Shown in pieces: positions 1 to 9,696 of a stretch of DNA of 64,000 nt. The stretch's first letter is position 1. Each line of letters starts with the position of its first letter. The notes under the pieces were generated by a model. It ran no database searches, was not told the origin of the DNA, and worked only from the letters and a program-made list of their open reading frames with translations. The DNA comes from JAFDZV01 sp964455525 (lineage in GTDB: Bacteria; Bacteroidota; Ignavibacteria; OLB7), in NCBI GenBank assembly GCA_964455525.1, contig CAYVWR010000012.1:1-64000 (forward strand). Direction: 5' to 3'. The translations under genes were made by a program, and so were the position numbers.

Positions 1-1487
1 TTCTGCGTCTTGATGACGATTGGTGGATCCTTGTCCGGCTTGGTCAGATCGCCAACGGCCACCGACAATGGATAGCCATAGGAGTCAAAGGATGAGAACC
101 CGTAAAGGTACCCTGCAAAGGGGCCTGGTCCACGCATCTGATAGGCACCTGGCTTCAACTCGATCGTCACGCCGAGATAGTCCTTGCCATTGATCCTGGA
201 GGGGAACTTCTTCGGCACGCCGACGCCGCCCATCTTCCAGACAGGCTCCCACTGGTTCTCACCGGCAACGGTGATCTCGACATCGTAATAGCCTTCCTCG
301 TCGCAGACCAGGTTCAGGAAGTTCTTCGGGAAGTCTGCCGCTGGCGTGCAAAAGATCAGCCCATTCTGATACTGCTCCACCGGAGTCAGCACAAGGAAGA
401 ACGGATCGCTCGGCACGTTGTCGTAGTAGTACGATGGATTGTACTGTGCAACAAAGATCGGCTTGTCTGCCGAGAACTCCACCACATCCTTGCCGGTAGC
501 GCGATACTCAAGCCAGCCAAAGCCCTCCTCGCCACCAACCGTGTTCAGTGTGCTATGAAGAGCACCATTAATGTAAATCCTAGTGTTTGGCTCCTTGGCA
601 AAGACACGCCAGATATCCCCCTTCAGACGGGTCTGGAAGGGCACCCCCTGGTAGAACTTGCCCCATGCCGACGTCGGAATAAGCATCTCCACGATATGAT
701 CGCAGCAGCAGAAGGTGAGCAGGTTCGGGATATAAGCACATTGGACGCCCGCGGTCACTGCCACCGGTTTATTCGCCCGGATAGTCGCACCGGACAGATC
801 ACCGTTATAACCAACCGCCATTGCGGACCATACGTCGCCGCTATCCAGCTCTATTGTGAACGTCTCGCCCGCTTCATGGCTGGGCGTGCGATGCGGATGA
901 TAGATTGTGACCACCGTGCCGTTGTACGGCGCAATAATCATGTATTGCGACGGAAGCTCCTGAGTACCGCCGATAACAGCAGCATAGGAGGCGACGACAT
1001 ACTCACGGCCGAGCGCGTTGGTTGGCAATGCCAGCAGGCCATCGGAGGTATAGGTGGTACGGTTCATGCCGTAGACGATGATCGGCGCCTCGGACTGCAC
1101 GTGCACAGCCCGCTTACGGAAAATCCGATCTGGCGGCACTGGTGGCGCATCGTTGCGCACAAACATCTGTGCCTCGCTTGTCGCCAGATCCACCGTTGAG
1201 ATCTTGTTGGGCACGGTGTAGAACACCTTCTTGACACCTGCTCCCACCCAGACTCTCACCTGCGTGCGCACGCCGGAAGTGATATATAATCGGATATAGT
1301 AGGCGGTGGAGCCTGGCATGTCCCAGTTGGCGGGAAATGCCAGCCAGAAATCACGGCCGGCATTGGTAGGCCCAAATTGTACCGGGAAATCCTTCGCATT
1401 ACCGGCCACGCTTTGAGCACGGAGTTCGGCTGCACCAAGCAACAGAACAAATAGCAGTGGGGCCAGATACCGAATAAAGGGTTGCAT
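1..1487 (-). CDS. Secreted IgGFc-binding-like surface protein, C-terminus cut by window edge
   Basis: The frame is open from the ATG at 1487 to the window edge, giving 495 codons without a stop. Residues 1-25 form a signal peptide ending in LRAQS. The mature start has the motif NAGRDFWLAFPANWD shared with the two full-length paralogues at 2964-5672 and 6094-8811. Further on are VYGMNRTTYTSDGLLALPTN and CCCDHIVEMLIPTSAWGKFY, which resemble the IgGFc_binding domain found in secreted Bacteroidota proteins (family assignment from recall). The paralogues end in a T9SS sorting domain, so export through T9SS to the surface is inferred; the C-terminus is not visible here. The adhesive or binding partner is unknown. 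Confidence 0.85.
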   Translation of the reverse strand, partial: MQPFIRYLAPLLFVLLLGAAELRAQSVAGNAKDFPVQFGPTNAGRDFWLAFPANWDMPGSTAYYIRLYITSGVRTQVRVWVGAGVKKVFYTVPNKISTVDLATSEAQMFVRNDAPPVPPDRIFRKRAVHVQSEAPIIVYGMNRTTYTSDGLLALPTNALGREYVVASYAAVIGGTQELPSQYMIIAPYNGTVVTIYHPHRTPSHEAGETFTIELDSGDVWSAMAVGYNGDLSGATIRANKPVAVTAGVQCAYIPNLLTFCCCDHIVEMLIPTSAWGKFYQGVPFQTRLKGDIWRVFAKEPNTRIYINGALHSTLNTVGGEEGFGWLEYRATGKDVVEFSADKPIFVAQYNPSYYYDNVPSDPFFLVLTPVEQYQNGLIFCTPAADFPKNFLNLVCDEEGYYDVEITVAGENQWEPVWKMGGVGVPKKFPSRINGKDYLGVTIELKPGAYQMRGPGPFAGYLYGFSSFDSYGYPLSVAVGDLTKPDKDPPIVIKTQ

Positions 1488-2094
1488 AAGCTCTCCTTGG
1501 AACTGAATAAATGGATGTATTTACCCTTCCCAAGTGAGGCATGCACAGTTGTCGGACTGCCACACACTCACAACTAATAGAAGGCGTTGTTAGCGGTAAT
1601 AGATATACATGAGATATTGTCCGATGCGTAGTTCGTAATTCGGCATCAATATGAATATTGATACATCACCTGGGCCTTCAGTATCACATGGATGTATCGA
1701 TTGCAGTACGAGTCTATGTTGTCTGTAATAAAGACCGTGATGTTTCTGAAATGTTTCAGGGATAGGTGGTAAACATTTTTCTTATAATTTTTTTAAGCGA
1801 TACGGTCCATCATGCACACAAACGATACCGTCATCGCCCACACCGACAGGTTATTCCATGTATTCTCCCCGGTGGCGTAACTCCGCGGTATACAGGGAAC
1901 ACATTGGCTCAGTGAAGCGCGCATAGCAACACGAGGAGGGATAGAATAAATGGAGCGGAGGTGGAGGGATGGGAACGTCCGTACACGGCACGGCATCGCC
2001 GCCGCTGCTCTACCAGAGGTAGCAGGACAGACGACAACGATCCAGCAGGACTGCCCATTATGGCCGGAGGCCGGGCATCCTTGCCATACGGCTC
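1488..2094. other. Gene-free stretch between surface-protein gene and lolD-like gene
   Basis: I see no supported gene here. It must hold the minus-strand promoter and leader of the partial surface-protein gene that starts at 1487, and the 3' end of the lolD-like transcript. The part from about 1590 to 1800 is AT-rich. The short open frames present overlap one another on both strands and have no recognisable product. Confidence 0.5.
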
Positions 2095-2799
2095 CTAGGT
2101 ATCGACGAGAACACCGTCGCGCATATGAAGCACACGGTCGGCACGATCGGCAAGATCGGAATTATGGGTAACGATGATAAATGTGCGCCGTTCCGCCCGA
2201 CTGATATCCCAGAGAAGGGAATGGAGGCGATCGCCATTCTCGGAATCAAGATTGCCGGAAGGTTCATCGGCAAGCACAATATCGGGCTGGGGTATAAGCG
2301 CCCGTGCCACGGCAACACGTTGTTGTTCGCCACCGGAAAGCTCGGCGGGTTTATGCCGTGATCGCTCGGCAAGGCCCACCATCTCCAGATATCTCTCTCC
2401 CTGCTGAATCGCGGTCTTGAGCGGTTCCCCCCGGATCAGCAGCGGCATCGCCACGTTCTCGGCCGCGGTAAACTCCGGCAACAGATGATGAAACTGGAAG
2501 ACAAAGCCGATGTGGCGATTACGGAAATCGGCCAGCTCGCCAGGCTTCATCCCTTCAAGCTGTTGCCCCACAACCTGTACCGTGCCCGAGGTAGCCCGAT
2601 CAAGAGCACCCATAATATGAAGCAACGTGCTTTTTCCCGCTCCTGAACTGCCGATAATGGCAACGATCTGCCCCGGCTCCACTTCAAGCGTGATGCCCCG
2701 CAACACTTGTAGAGGTTTCCCTTCGAGTTCATACGATTTGGTCACCCCCTGTAGACGCACAATCGGCCGTCCTGGGTTCAATGGATTACGCTCGCTCAT
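2095..2799 (-). CDS. ABC transporter ATP-binding protein, LolD/MacB type
   Basis: ATPase subunit of a LolCDE- or MacB-type exporter, which powers release of lipoproteins or other substrates from the inner membrane. Within 234 residues: Walker A GSSGAGKST at 50-58, Q-loop glutamine 102, signature LSGGEQQ at 154-160, Walker B DIVLADEP at 173-180 and H-loop histidine 212. The length matches LolD (about 230). The open frame runs 54 codons further upstream to 2961, but that extension is unlike the family and contains a palindrome, so the ATG at 2799 (MSERNPLNPG) is preferred. No permease gene is adjacent; it sits alone inside the array of surface-protein paralogues. The name lolD is likely but not certain without the permease. 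Confidence 0.88.
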   Translation of the reverse strand: MSERNPLNPGRPIVRLQGVTKSYELEGKPLQVLRGITLEVEPGQIVAIIGSSGAGKSTLLHIMGALDRATSGTVQVVGQQLEGMKPGELADFRNRHIGFVFQFHHLLPEFTAAENVAMPLLIRGEPLKTAIQQGERYLEMVGLAERSRHKPAELSGGEQQRVAVARALIPQPDIVLADEPSGNLDSENGDRLHSLLWDISRAERRTFIIVTHNSDLADRADRVLHMRDGVLVDT

Positions 2800-2908
2800 A
2801 GATCGGTAAGATAGCGAACAGGCACACGCAATGATGGCAAAGAATATGATCCGATGGTAACGAATAGCGGTGGCAGGCAACGAACCGGCGCTCCGGTCGT
2901 GAAACGGC

Positions 2909-2942
2909 TCCGGCCGATGTAGCCCTATGTACATCGGCCGGA
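2909..2942 (-). terminator. Palindromic hairpin downstream of surface-protein paralogue 2
   Basis: A perfect 12-bp stem (TCCGGCCGATGT at 2909-2920 with its complement at 2931-2942) encloses a 10-nt loop. It lies just after the stop of the 2964-5672 gene. The U-tract is poor, so it could be a 3'-end stabiliser rather than a classical terminator. Nearly the same hairpin follows the next paralogue at 6030-6069. Confidence 0.6.
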
Positions 2943-2963
2943 ACATCTGAAGACCAAGCAAGA

Positions 2964-5672
2964 TTATCGAACCACCACCACTCTCTGCACTACCGATGCA
3001 CCATCCGATTCGATCCGCACCAGATAGGAGCCAGCGGCCACTCCTGACAGATCCAACCGCAGGCTGCGATCTCCGGCTTCCTCATATCGTATCGAGGAAA
3101 GCTCGCGCATCTCGCGCCCAACCCCGTCGATAAGCACCACACGCACCAGACCAGCGCGCCGCAGAGAGTACCATAACGTCGCATCATCCCGATCGATAGG
3201 AGTGGGTAGAACCTCCACGCCCCGAATCATCATCTCAGCACCGGTAAGGCCAACCGAGGCAGGCTTTGTGCCAGTAACCTGAAGCAAACAGATCGTGTCG
3301 GCACTGCCTGCATCCATTGCGTTGCTTGAGAAAAATATCGTATCCCGATACTCCTTCTCTTCGGCAGGACGGGCGATAATCGTAAGCGTACGGCTCTCAC
3401 CAGGCTCTAGTACAAACAAAGGCTCGGCAAGACTGCCCGCCACCCCGAATGTGCTTGGGCTTGATGGGCCGCTCTTGCTGAACACTATCAGCGTGCTTCC
3501 CTCGATCTTCGAGATGTTCTGCACCTCCATCTGCCACATCGCCGACTCGGTGCCCACCGGAACCGATCCGAAGTCATGATCGGCAACCTCGATCATCGGC
3601 TTGACAACCTGTCCTCTGACCCCTGTAACATAACGGATGCCGCTCCCATCGCGTATACCAACCGAATCCTCATACACGACAAGACCTTCGGTTCTGCCAC
3701 CCAGCGATGCAGTAAACTCCACAACCACATCAAGGCTATCCTTGCTTCCAATCACAACTCCGCCCATCGGGCTGACGATTGTAAAACCCTGCATTCCGCT
3801 TTTCAACGACAGCTCATCCACCGTTGCGGGAGTGCTGCCGATATTGATCAGCCGCACGCTACGCTGTGTCCGTCCATCGGCCTGCACCTTGCCAAAGTCC
3901 ACACGCGATCGGAGCGATATCAGCCCGCCCGACGGTGTGTACTGCGCTGTATCCATCGTCACATTGCCCGCCATATCGCTGATGATAACCACCGCATGGG
4001 CCGCTTTGCTCAGGTCGATAACCGTCAACGTATAGCTTGTCGTCTGGCTTATGCCCGGCTCGAACCGGGTAACGGCCAACTCATAGTTTTCAGTTGCCGA
4101 CATATCAAGCTCGATCGTTGCCAGATTCGTGCGGATCGCCGCATCCTCCGGCTTGTCGCTGACGCTTGCCTGTACGGTACCATTACCATCCTGTATCTTG
4201 CTGAGAACAGGCGATTCCCCGTCCGTCCCGCTTAGATCGCTTGTCGAGACCGACAAGGGATAGCCATAGGAGGTAAATGACGAGAACCCGTAGAGATGGC
4301 CGCCGAAGGGGCTTGGTCCACGCATCTGATAGACACCTAGCTTCATATCGATAGAGACACCCAGATACTCCTTGCCATTGATCTTCGAGGGGAACTTCTT
4401 CGGCACACCGACACCCTCCATCTTCCAGAGAGGCTCCCACTGGTTCTCACCGGCGACTGTGATCTCGATCTGCTGGTATCCATCTTCATCGCACACAAGG
4501 TTCAGGAAGTTCTTCCGAAATCCTTCTCCTGGCGTCGAGAAGGTCAGCCTATTGTGATACTGCTCCACCGGAGTCAACATCAGGTAGAACGGATCGCTCG
4601 GCACGTTGTCGTAATACTGCGATGGATTGTACTGGGCAACATAGATCGGCTTGTCTGCCGAGAACTCCACCACATCCTTGCCGAGAGCACGATACTCAAG
4701 CCAGCCAAAGCCCTCCTCGCCACCAACCGTGCTCAGTGTGCTGTATGGCACACCGTTGATGCTCAGCTTGGTGTTTGGCTCCTTGGCGAAGATGCGGAAG
4801 AAACTCCCCTTCTGACGAGTTTCAAACGGCACTGCATGATAGGTCTTCCCCCATGCCGACGTCGGGAGCATGGTCTCCACGATATGATCGCAGCAACAGA
4901 AGTTCAGCAGGTTCGGAATGTAGGCACACTGCTGACCTGCAATTACCGCTATCGGCTTGTTCGATCGGATGATCGCACCTGACATATCACCAGCATAGCC
5001 GACCGTCATCGCAGACCAGACGTCGCCGCTATCCAGCTCCACCGTAAAGCTCTCACCGGCTGCATGGTTCGGCGTGCGGTGTGGATGATAGATCGAGACC
5101 ACCGTGCCGTTGTACGGCGCGATGACCATATACTGCGATGGAAGCTCCTGGCTGACGCCGATAACAGCGCCATAGGAGGCGATGATATATTCGCGACCGA
5201 GCACATTGGTCGGCAATGCCAGCAGGCCTTCGGAGGTATAGGTAGTATGGTTCATGCCGTAGACGATGATAGGCGCATCGGACTGCACGTGCACAGCCTT
5301 CTTGCGGTACGCCCGATCCGGCGGCACCTGCGGCGCATCGTTGCGCACAAACATCTGCGCCTCCTGCGGCGTCAGCTCCACCGTCACAATCTTATCGGGT
5401 ATGGTGTAGATCACCTTCTTAAGCTCCGCCCCCGCCCAGATTCTTACCTGGGTACGGACATCGGAGGTAATGTACAAATGAACCATATAAAAAGTAGAGC
5501 CTGGAAGATCCCAGTTATGAGGAAATGCCAGCCAGAAATCACGACCGGCATTGCCAGAGCCTAAAGGCATGACTGGATTATCGCCTCCGAATCTCGTAGC
5601 CTGGGCATGGACCGCCATGCCACTCAGTATTATACAAAGCAATGCAAGAGCAGATCGCCGCATTGTTATCAT
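2964..5672 (-). CDS. Secreted IgGFc-binding-like protein with T9SS sorting domain (paralogue 2)
   Basis: Predicted T9SS-exported surface protein of 902 residues. The ATG at 5672 (MITMRRSALALL) is chosen because AGGAG lies 7 nt upstream; the open frame extends to 5726 without such support. The signal peptide ends at VHAQA. An N-terminal half resembling the IgGFc_binding domain (VYGMNHTTYTSEGLLALPTN, a CCC cluster, LPTSAWGKTYH) is followed by beta-sandwich stalk segments and a C-terminal sorting domain: RDDATLWYSLRRAGLVRVVL, then AAGSYLVRIESDGASVVQ and the final VVVVR. It shares long identical stretches with the 6094-8811 protein, including a 78-nt identical DNA segment (4117-4194 and 7256-7333), while the stalk is diverged. 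The ligand is unknown. Confidence 0.9.
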   Translation of the reverse strand: MITMRRSALALLCIILSGMAVHAQATRFGGDNPVMPLGSGNAGRDFWLAFPHNWDLPGSTFYMVHLYITSDVRTQVRIWAGAELKKVIYTIPDKIVTVELTPQEAQMFVRNDAPQVPPDRAYRKKAVHVQSDAPIIVYGMNHTTYTSEGLLALPTNVLGREYIIASYGAVIGVSQELPSQYMVIAPYNGTVVSIYHPHRTPNHAAGESFTVELDSGDVWSAMTVGYAGDMSGAIIRSNKPIAVIAGQQCAYIPNLLNFCCCDHIVETMLPTSAWGKTYHAVPFETRQKGSFFRIFAKEPNTKLSINGVPYSTLSTVGGEEGFGWLEYRALGKDVVEFSADKPIYVAQYNPSQYYDNVPSDPFYLMLTPVEQYHNRLTFSTPGEGFRKNFLNLVCDEDGYQQIEITVAGENQWEPLWKMEGVGVPKKFPSKINGKEYLGVSIDMKLGVYQMRGPSPFGGHLYGFSSFTSYGYPLSVSTSDLSGTDGESPVLSKIQDGNGTVQASVSDKPEDAAIRTNLATIELDMSATENYELAVTRFEPGISQTTSYTLTVIDLSKAAHAVVIISDMAGNVTMDTAQYTPSGGLISLRSRVDFGKVQADGRTQRSVRLINIGSTPATVDELSLKSGMQGFTIVSPMGGVVIGSKDSLDVVVEFTASLGGRTEGLVVYEDSVGIRDGSGIRYVTGVRGQVVKPMIEVADHDFGSVPVGTESAMWQMEVQNISKIEGSTLIVFSKSGPSSPSTFGVAGSLAEPLFVLEPGESRTLTIIARPAEEKEYRDTIFFSSNAMDAGSADTICLLQVTGTKPASVGLTGAEMMIRGVEVLPTPIDRDDATLWYSLRRAGLVRVVLIDGVGREMRELSSIRYEEAGDRSLRLDLSGVAAGSYLVRIESDGASVVQRVVVVR

Positions 5673-6093
5673 AATCCTACTCCTATACAGATTAATAAGA
5701 TACACCTGTAGCCCAATTCCAGTCATAGTACGGGATCACTGAGAAACATACACCTCCTATGTATTAGGATAGCATACTTGATTTTAGAGCTTTATTATGC
5801 TCGGCGACGTCGCCACGTCCCACCCGTATCCCCCTATGGTCAAAAGGCTTACGACACTATATAGCCCCGCCAAGAGACCGTATGGGTTCACCGACCGACC
5901 GGCAAGAGGGGAGCGATAGAGCAGAGGAGGCAGAGCTGGCGGTGACATCAGAGGACGGACCAAATGTTATAGAATAGGGGAGACCGGCCAGTTCAACACC
6001 CCTTATCGGGCAGACCGAAGCCCATAATAATTCCGGCCGATGTAGCCCCCTATGCACATCGGCCGGAATATTCAACAGACAAACGTCGAGAGC
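5673..6093. other. Gene-free stretch between paralogues 2 and 3
   Basis: It holds the 5' leader of the 5672 gene, with an AGGAG ribosome site just before it, and the 3' hairpin of the 6094-8811 gene. A short stretch near 5768-5793 (GATAGCATAC then TGATTTTAGAGC) resembles one near 10107-10132 upstream of the collapsed paralogue, perhaps a shared upstream element. No gene is supported. Confidence 0.45.
6030..6069 (-). terminator. Palindromic hairpin downstream of surface-protein paralogue 3
   Basis: A 14-bp perfect stem (6030-6043 with 6056-6069, core TTCCGGCCGATGT) encloses a 12-nt loop, 24 nt past the stop of the 6094-8811 gene. After the stem the minus strand reads AATTATTATGG, a weak U-tract. 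The element is clearly related to the hairpin at 2909-2942, so the 3' region was duplicated along with the gene. Confidence 0.65.
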
Positions 6094-8811
6094 TTATCGA
6101 ACAACAACGATCCTGCGTATCACCGACGCACCATCCGATTCGATTCGCACCAGATACGATCCTGCGGCCACCCCGGATAGATCCAACCGCAGGCTGCGAG
6201 CACCGGCTTCCTCCGGCTGAGCCGGCGCAAGCACGCGGATCTCCCTACCGGCTGCATCAACAAGGACCACCCGTACCATGCTCTTTTTGCTGAGCGAATA
6301 CCACAGCACAGCCTCATCACGATCAATCGGGTTGGGTAGAACATCCCCCCCCTGAACGACAGCGGCTTCGCCATTGCGATCCACAGAGGATGGTGTTACT
6401 CCTGTCACCTTCAGCCAACTGAGCGTGTCGTCGGCGCTGCGGATGTCCATGGCATCGCTGGAGAAGAAGATCGTGTCGTGATAGGTGACCGGTGCATCAG
6501 GCCTTGCGGTGATCAAAAGCGTACGGGCCTGATTTGGCTCCAGTGTAAGCGGAAACTGCAATGCTAAACCGCCCTTCACATCGAACACCACAAGGCCGGG
6601 ATTGGTCGGGCCGCTCATGCCGTACAGCATTAGTGTGCTCCCCTCGATCTTTGAAATGTTCCGTACCTCCATCTCCCAGGAAGCAAAGTCCGTCTTCACC
6701 GGAACTAAGCCGTAATCGTGGTCGGTCACCTCGATCATCGGCTTGACAACCTGAGCGGTTACCAGCACCAGGTAGCGCAAACCGCTTGTATCGCGTACAC
6801 CAACCGAATCCTCATATACAACCAGCCCCTGGGTTCTACCACGCAACGATGCGGTGAACTCCACAACCACATCAAGGCTATCTTTGCCCCCAAGCTCAAC
6901 CGCTCCCTTCGGGCTTATGATCTCAAAACCCTCCCCGCCGCTCTTCAGTACCACTTCATCCAAGCTGACAGAAGCATCTCCATAATTTATCAGACGCACG
7001 GCCATCTGTGCCTTGGCAGCTTCTCGGACCTTACCGAAGTGCACGGGCGAGGTACGTGCCGTCACGGACCAGGGGTTATACTCGGCCATGTCCTTCGTTG
7101 TATTGCCCGCCATATCACTGATGATAACCACCGCATGGGCCGCTTTGCTCAGGTCGACAACCGTCAACGTATAGCTTGTCGTCTGGCTTATGCCCGGCTC
7201 GAAGGGCGTAACCGATAAGCGATAGTTGTAGCTAGCCGACATATCAAGCTCGATTGTTGCCAGATTCGTGCGGATCGCCGCATCCTCCGGCTTGTCGCTG
7301 ACGCTTGCCTGTACGGTACCATTACCATCCTGTGTCTTGCTGAGAACAGGGGACTCTCTGTCCGTCCTGCTTAGATCGCTTGTCGAGACCGACAAGGGAT
7401 AGCCATACGAGTCGTACGACGAGAACCCATAGAGATAGCCGCCGAAGGGGCTTGGTCCACGCATCTGATAGACACCTGGCTTTATCTCGGCCGTCACGCC
7501 GAGATAGTCCTTGCCATTGATCTTGGAGGGGAACTTCTTCGGCACACCGACGCCGCCCATCTTCCAGACAGGCTCCCACTGGTTCTCACCGGCAACGGTG
7601 ATCTCGACATCGTAATAGCCTTCCTCGTCGCAGACCAGGTTCAGGAAGTTCTTCGGGAAATCTTCCCCTGGCGTCGAGAAGGTTACGATCTTCTGATACT
7701 GCTCTACCGGTGTAAGCACAAGGAAGAACGGATCGCTCGGCACGTTGTCGTAGTACTGCGATGGATTGTACTGTGCAACATAGATCGGCTTGTCTGCCGA
7801 GAACTCCACCACATCCTTGCCGAGAGCACGATACTCAAGCCAGCCAAAGCCCTCCTCGCCACCAACCGTGCTCAGTGTGCTGTATGGCACACCGTTGATG
7901 CTCAGCTTGGTGTTTGGCTCCTTAGCGAAGATGCGAAAGAAATCTCCTTTCAGACGGGTCTGGAAGGGCACTGCATGATAGGTCTTCCCCCATGCCGACG
8001 TCGGGAGCATGGTCTCGCTGAGGTGCTCGCAGCAGCACAGGCCCGACAGGCTCGGGATGTAGGCACACTGCTGACCCGCAGTGACCACTATCGGCTTGTT
8101 CGACTGGATGATCGCACCTGACATATCGCCGCCGGCACCAACCGTCATCGCAGACCAGACGTCGCCGCTATCCAGCTCCACCGTAAAGCTCTCACCGGCT
8201 GCATGGTTCGGTGTGCGATGCGGATGATAGATCGAGACCACCGTGCCGTTGTACGGTGCGATGACCATGTACTGTGAGGGAAACTCCTGAGCGGCACCGC
8301 TCATCATGGCATAGGAGGCGATGATATACTCGCGGCCGAGCGCATTGGTCGGCAATGCCAGCAGGCCTTCGGATGAATACGATGTACGGTTCATACCATA
8401 GAGGATGATAGGCGCCTCGGACTGCACGTGCACAGCCTTCCTACGGTAGATCTGATCCGGCGGCACCGGTGGCAGGTCATCGCGCACAAACATCTGCGCA
8501 TCCTGCGGCGTCAGATCCACCATCACAATCTTATCGGGTATGGTGTAGATCACCTTCTTGATGCTTGCTCCAGCCCAGATTCTTACCTGGGTACGGACAT
8601 CGGAGGTAATGTACAACCGAATATAATAATGAGCGGAACCTGGTATATCCCAGTTGGCAGGGAAGGCCAGCCAGAAATCACGGCCGGCATTGCCGGCACC
8701 CAGCGACATCAACGGAATATCTGTTCCATAATGTGATGTCTGGGCATTTCCCCCCATGCTCCCAAGCACCATAACAAGAAATGCAAGAGCGTAACGCCAT
8801 CTTGGTATCAT
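6094..8811 (-). CDS. Secreted IgGFc-binding-like protein with T9SS sorting domain (paralogue 3)
   Basis: Predicted T9SS-exported surface protein of 905 residues. The ATG at 8811 (MIPRWRYALAFLVMVL) follows GGAGG at good spacing, and the signal peptide ends at GNAQT. The domain order matches the 2964-5672 protein: IgGFc_binding-like N-terminal half, stalk with DSLDVVVEFTASLRGRTQGL, then a C-terminal sorting domain beginning near NPIDRDEAVLWYSLSKK and ending VIRRIVVVR. Much of the N-terminal half is identical to paralogue 2, whereas the stalk (for example VHFGKVREAAKAQMAVRLIN) differs at many positions, a mosaic typical of gene conversion between tandem copies. The gene has its own leader and 3' hairpin, so it is probably a separate transcript. 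Confidence 0.9.
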   Translation of the reverse strand: MIPRWRYALAFLVMVLGSMGGNAQTSHYGTDIPLMSLGAGNAGRDFWLAFPANWDIPGSAHYYIRLYITSDVRTQVRIWAGASIKKVIYTIPDKIVMVDLTPQDAQMFVRDDLPPVPPDQIYRRKAVHVQSEAPIILYGMNRTSYSSEGLLALPTNALGREYIIASYAMMSGAAQEFPSQYMVIAPYNGTVVSIYHPHRTPNHAAGESFTVELDSGDVWSAMTVGAGGDMSGAIIQSNKPIVVTAGQQCAYIPSLSGLCCCEHLSETMLPTSAWGKTYHAVPFQTRLKGDFFRIFAKEPNTKLSINGVPYSTLSTVGGEEGFGWLEYRALGKDVVEFSADKPIYVAQYNPSQYYDNVPSDPFFLVLTPVEQYQKIVTFSTPGEDFPKNFLNLVCDEEGYYDVEITVAGENQWEPVWKMGGVGVPKKFPSKINGKDYLGVTAEIKPGVYQMRGPSPFGGYLYGFSSYDSYGYPLSVSTSDLSRTDRESPVLSKTQDGNGTVQASVSDKPEDAAIRTNLATIELDMSASYNYRLSVTPFEPGISQTTSYTLTVVDLSKAAHAVVIISDMAGNTTKDMAEYNPWSVTARTSPVHFGKVREAAKAQMAVRLINYGDASVSLDEVVLKSGGEGFEIISPKGAVELGGKDSLDVVVEFTASLRGRTQGLVVYEDSVGVRDTSGLRYLVLVTAQVVKPMIEVTDHDYGLVPVKTDFASWEMEVRNISKIEGSTLMLYGMSGPTNPGLVVFDVKGGLALQFPLTLEPNQARTLLITARPDAPVTYHDTIFFSSDAMDIRSADDTLSWLKVTGVTPSSVDRNGEAAVVQGGDVLPNPIDRDEAVLWYSLSKKSMVRVVLVDAAGREIRVLAPAQPEEAGARSLRLDLSGVAAGSYLVRIESDGASVIRRIVVVR

Positions 8812-9219
8812 AAGGAGTCCTCCACATAAGAGCGTTAGTATATAGGCATATCAACCTATGGCAGCAACACACCGCCTGTGTAGTATTGACACTTCCCTGT
8901 ATAGGTGATCCGGCCCAAGGCCGGGCAACGACAGAAACACCCCACAAGCAACCAGCCGTTAACCGGATCAGGTTAAGCGTTCATAGACCGCACTGGATAC
9001 AGTGAAAAGACGCTATGCTACTGGAACGATAGTATTACCCTGTTCTCTTGTATAGACCTGGTAGTGGTGTGGTTTGTTTCCAGTTGCATGAATAAAGTGA
9101 AAATACCTACAGACATGCATGGATATTGCGAGGAATATCCCCAGCCTGCATGCAGACAAAAAACAAGTGCCTGTATGGCATTACCACACAAGCACTCAAT
9201 AGTCGGTTCCAGATGTTGA
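8812..9219. other. Gene-free stretch between paralogue 3 and its collapsed relative
   Basis: It contains the leader of the 8811 gene and the 3' region of the collapsed paralogue at 9220-9696. No coding sequence, RNA gene or clear hairpin with U-tract was found. Confidence 0.4.
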
Positions 9220-9696
9220 TCAGCGAACAGCGACCTCTTTCCGTACCACCGAGCCATCGATTGTCTCTGTCCGTACAATGTACAGTCCGGCGGACACGCC
9301 CATCATACCCAGAGGCAGGCTCCGGCCGACCGCCCCTTCATGATCTACCCGGACAAGCTCGCGCGCCTGACGCCCGCTTATATCGCCCAGCACAACACGA
9401 ACCCAACCGTTTTTCCTGAAAAAGCAGAGGGACAACGCCTTCTCACGATTGATCGGTTTCGGAGATATTGCAGCATCTAGGACGTGCCGTGATCGCCAAC
9501 AGTGTCCAAGTCTGGCCCTGCTCCAGCTTGCACAAGAGCGCCGTTCGCCGGACCACTCTTGCCGACCACCATACGGCCTACGAACCTCAGAGATGACATA
9601 CAAATAGAGCGATGCGTAAGCTCCTGGTTGGCAGGAAAGGCCAGCCAGAGACACGGTAGACATTGCCAGAACCCAGAGGTATAACCGGGACATCAT
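9220..9696 (-). pseudogene. Collapsed fourth copy of the surface-protein family, possibly a new short ORF
   Basis: Remnants of a paralogue survive in three frames. Near 9660-9692 one frame reads DVPVIPLGSGN, like the mature N-terminus of the family. At 9627-9647 a second frame reads WLAFPAN, and that frame continues into a segment with SGPANGAL, like the stalk motif SGPTNPGL of paralogue 3. A third frame carries a full sorting domain (INREKALSLCFFRKNGWVRV to VVRKEVAVR). Around 750 internal residues are missing. Oddly, an ATG at 9696 with a strong GAGGAGG site opens an uninterrupted 158-codon frame that reaches the sorting domain. Its first 22 residues, read out of the ancestral frame, form a new hydrophobic leader (LYLWVLAMSTVSLAGLSC). 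It may be dead or a rebuilt short secreted protein. Confidence 0.8.

Noticed and set aside
3576..5564. Several 130-220-codon plus-strand frames across the surface-protein genes
   Set aside because: Shadows of the minus-strand paralogue; similar shadows recur over the other paralogue because the DNA is duplicated.
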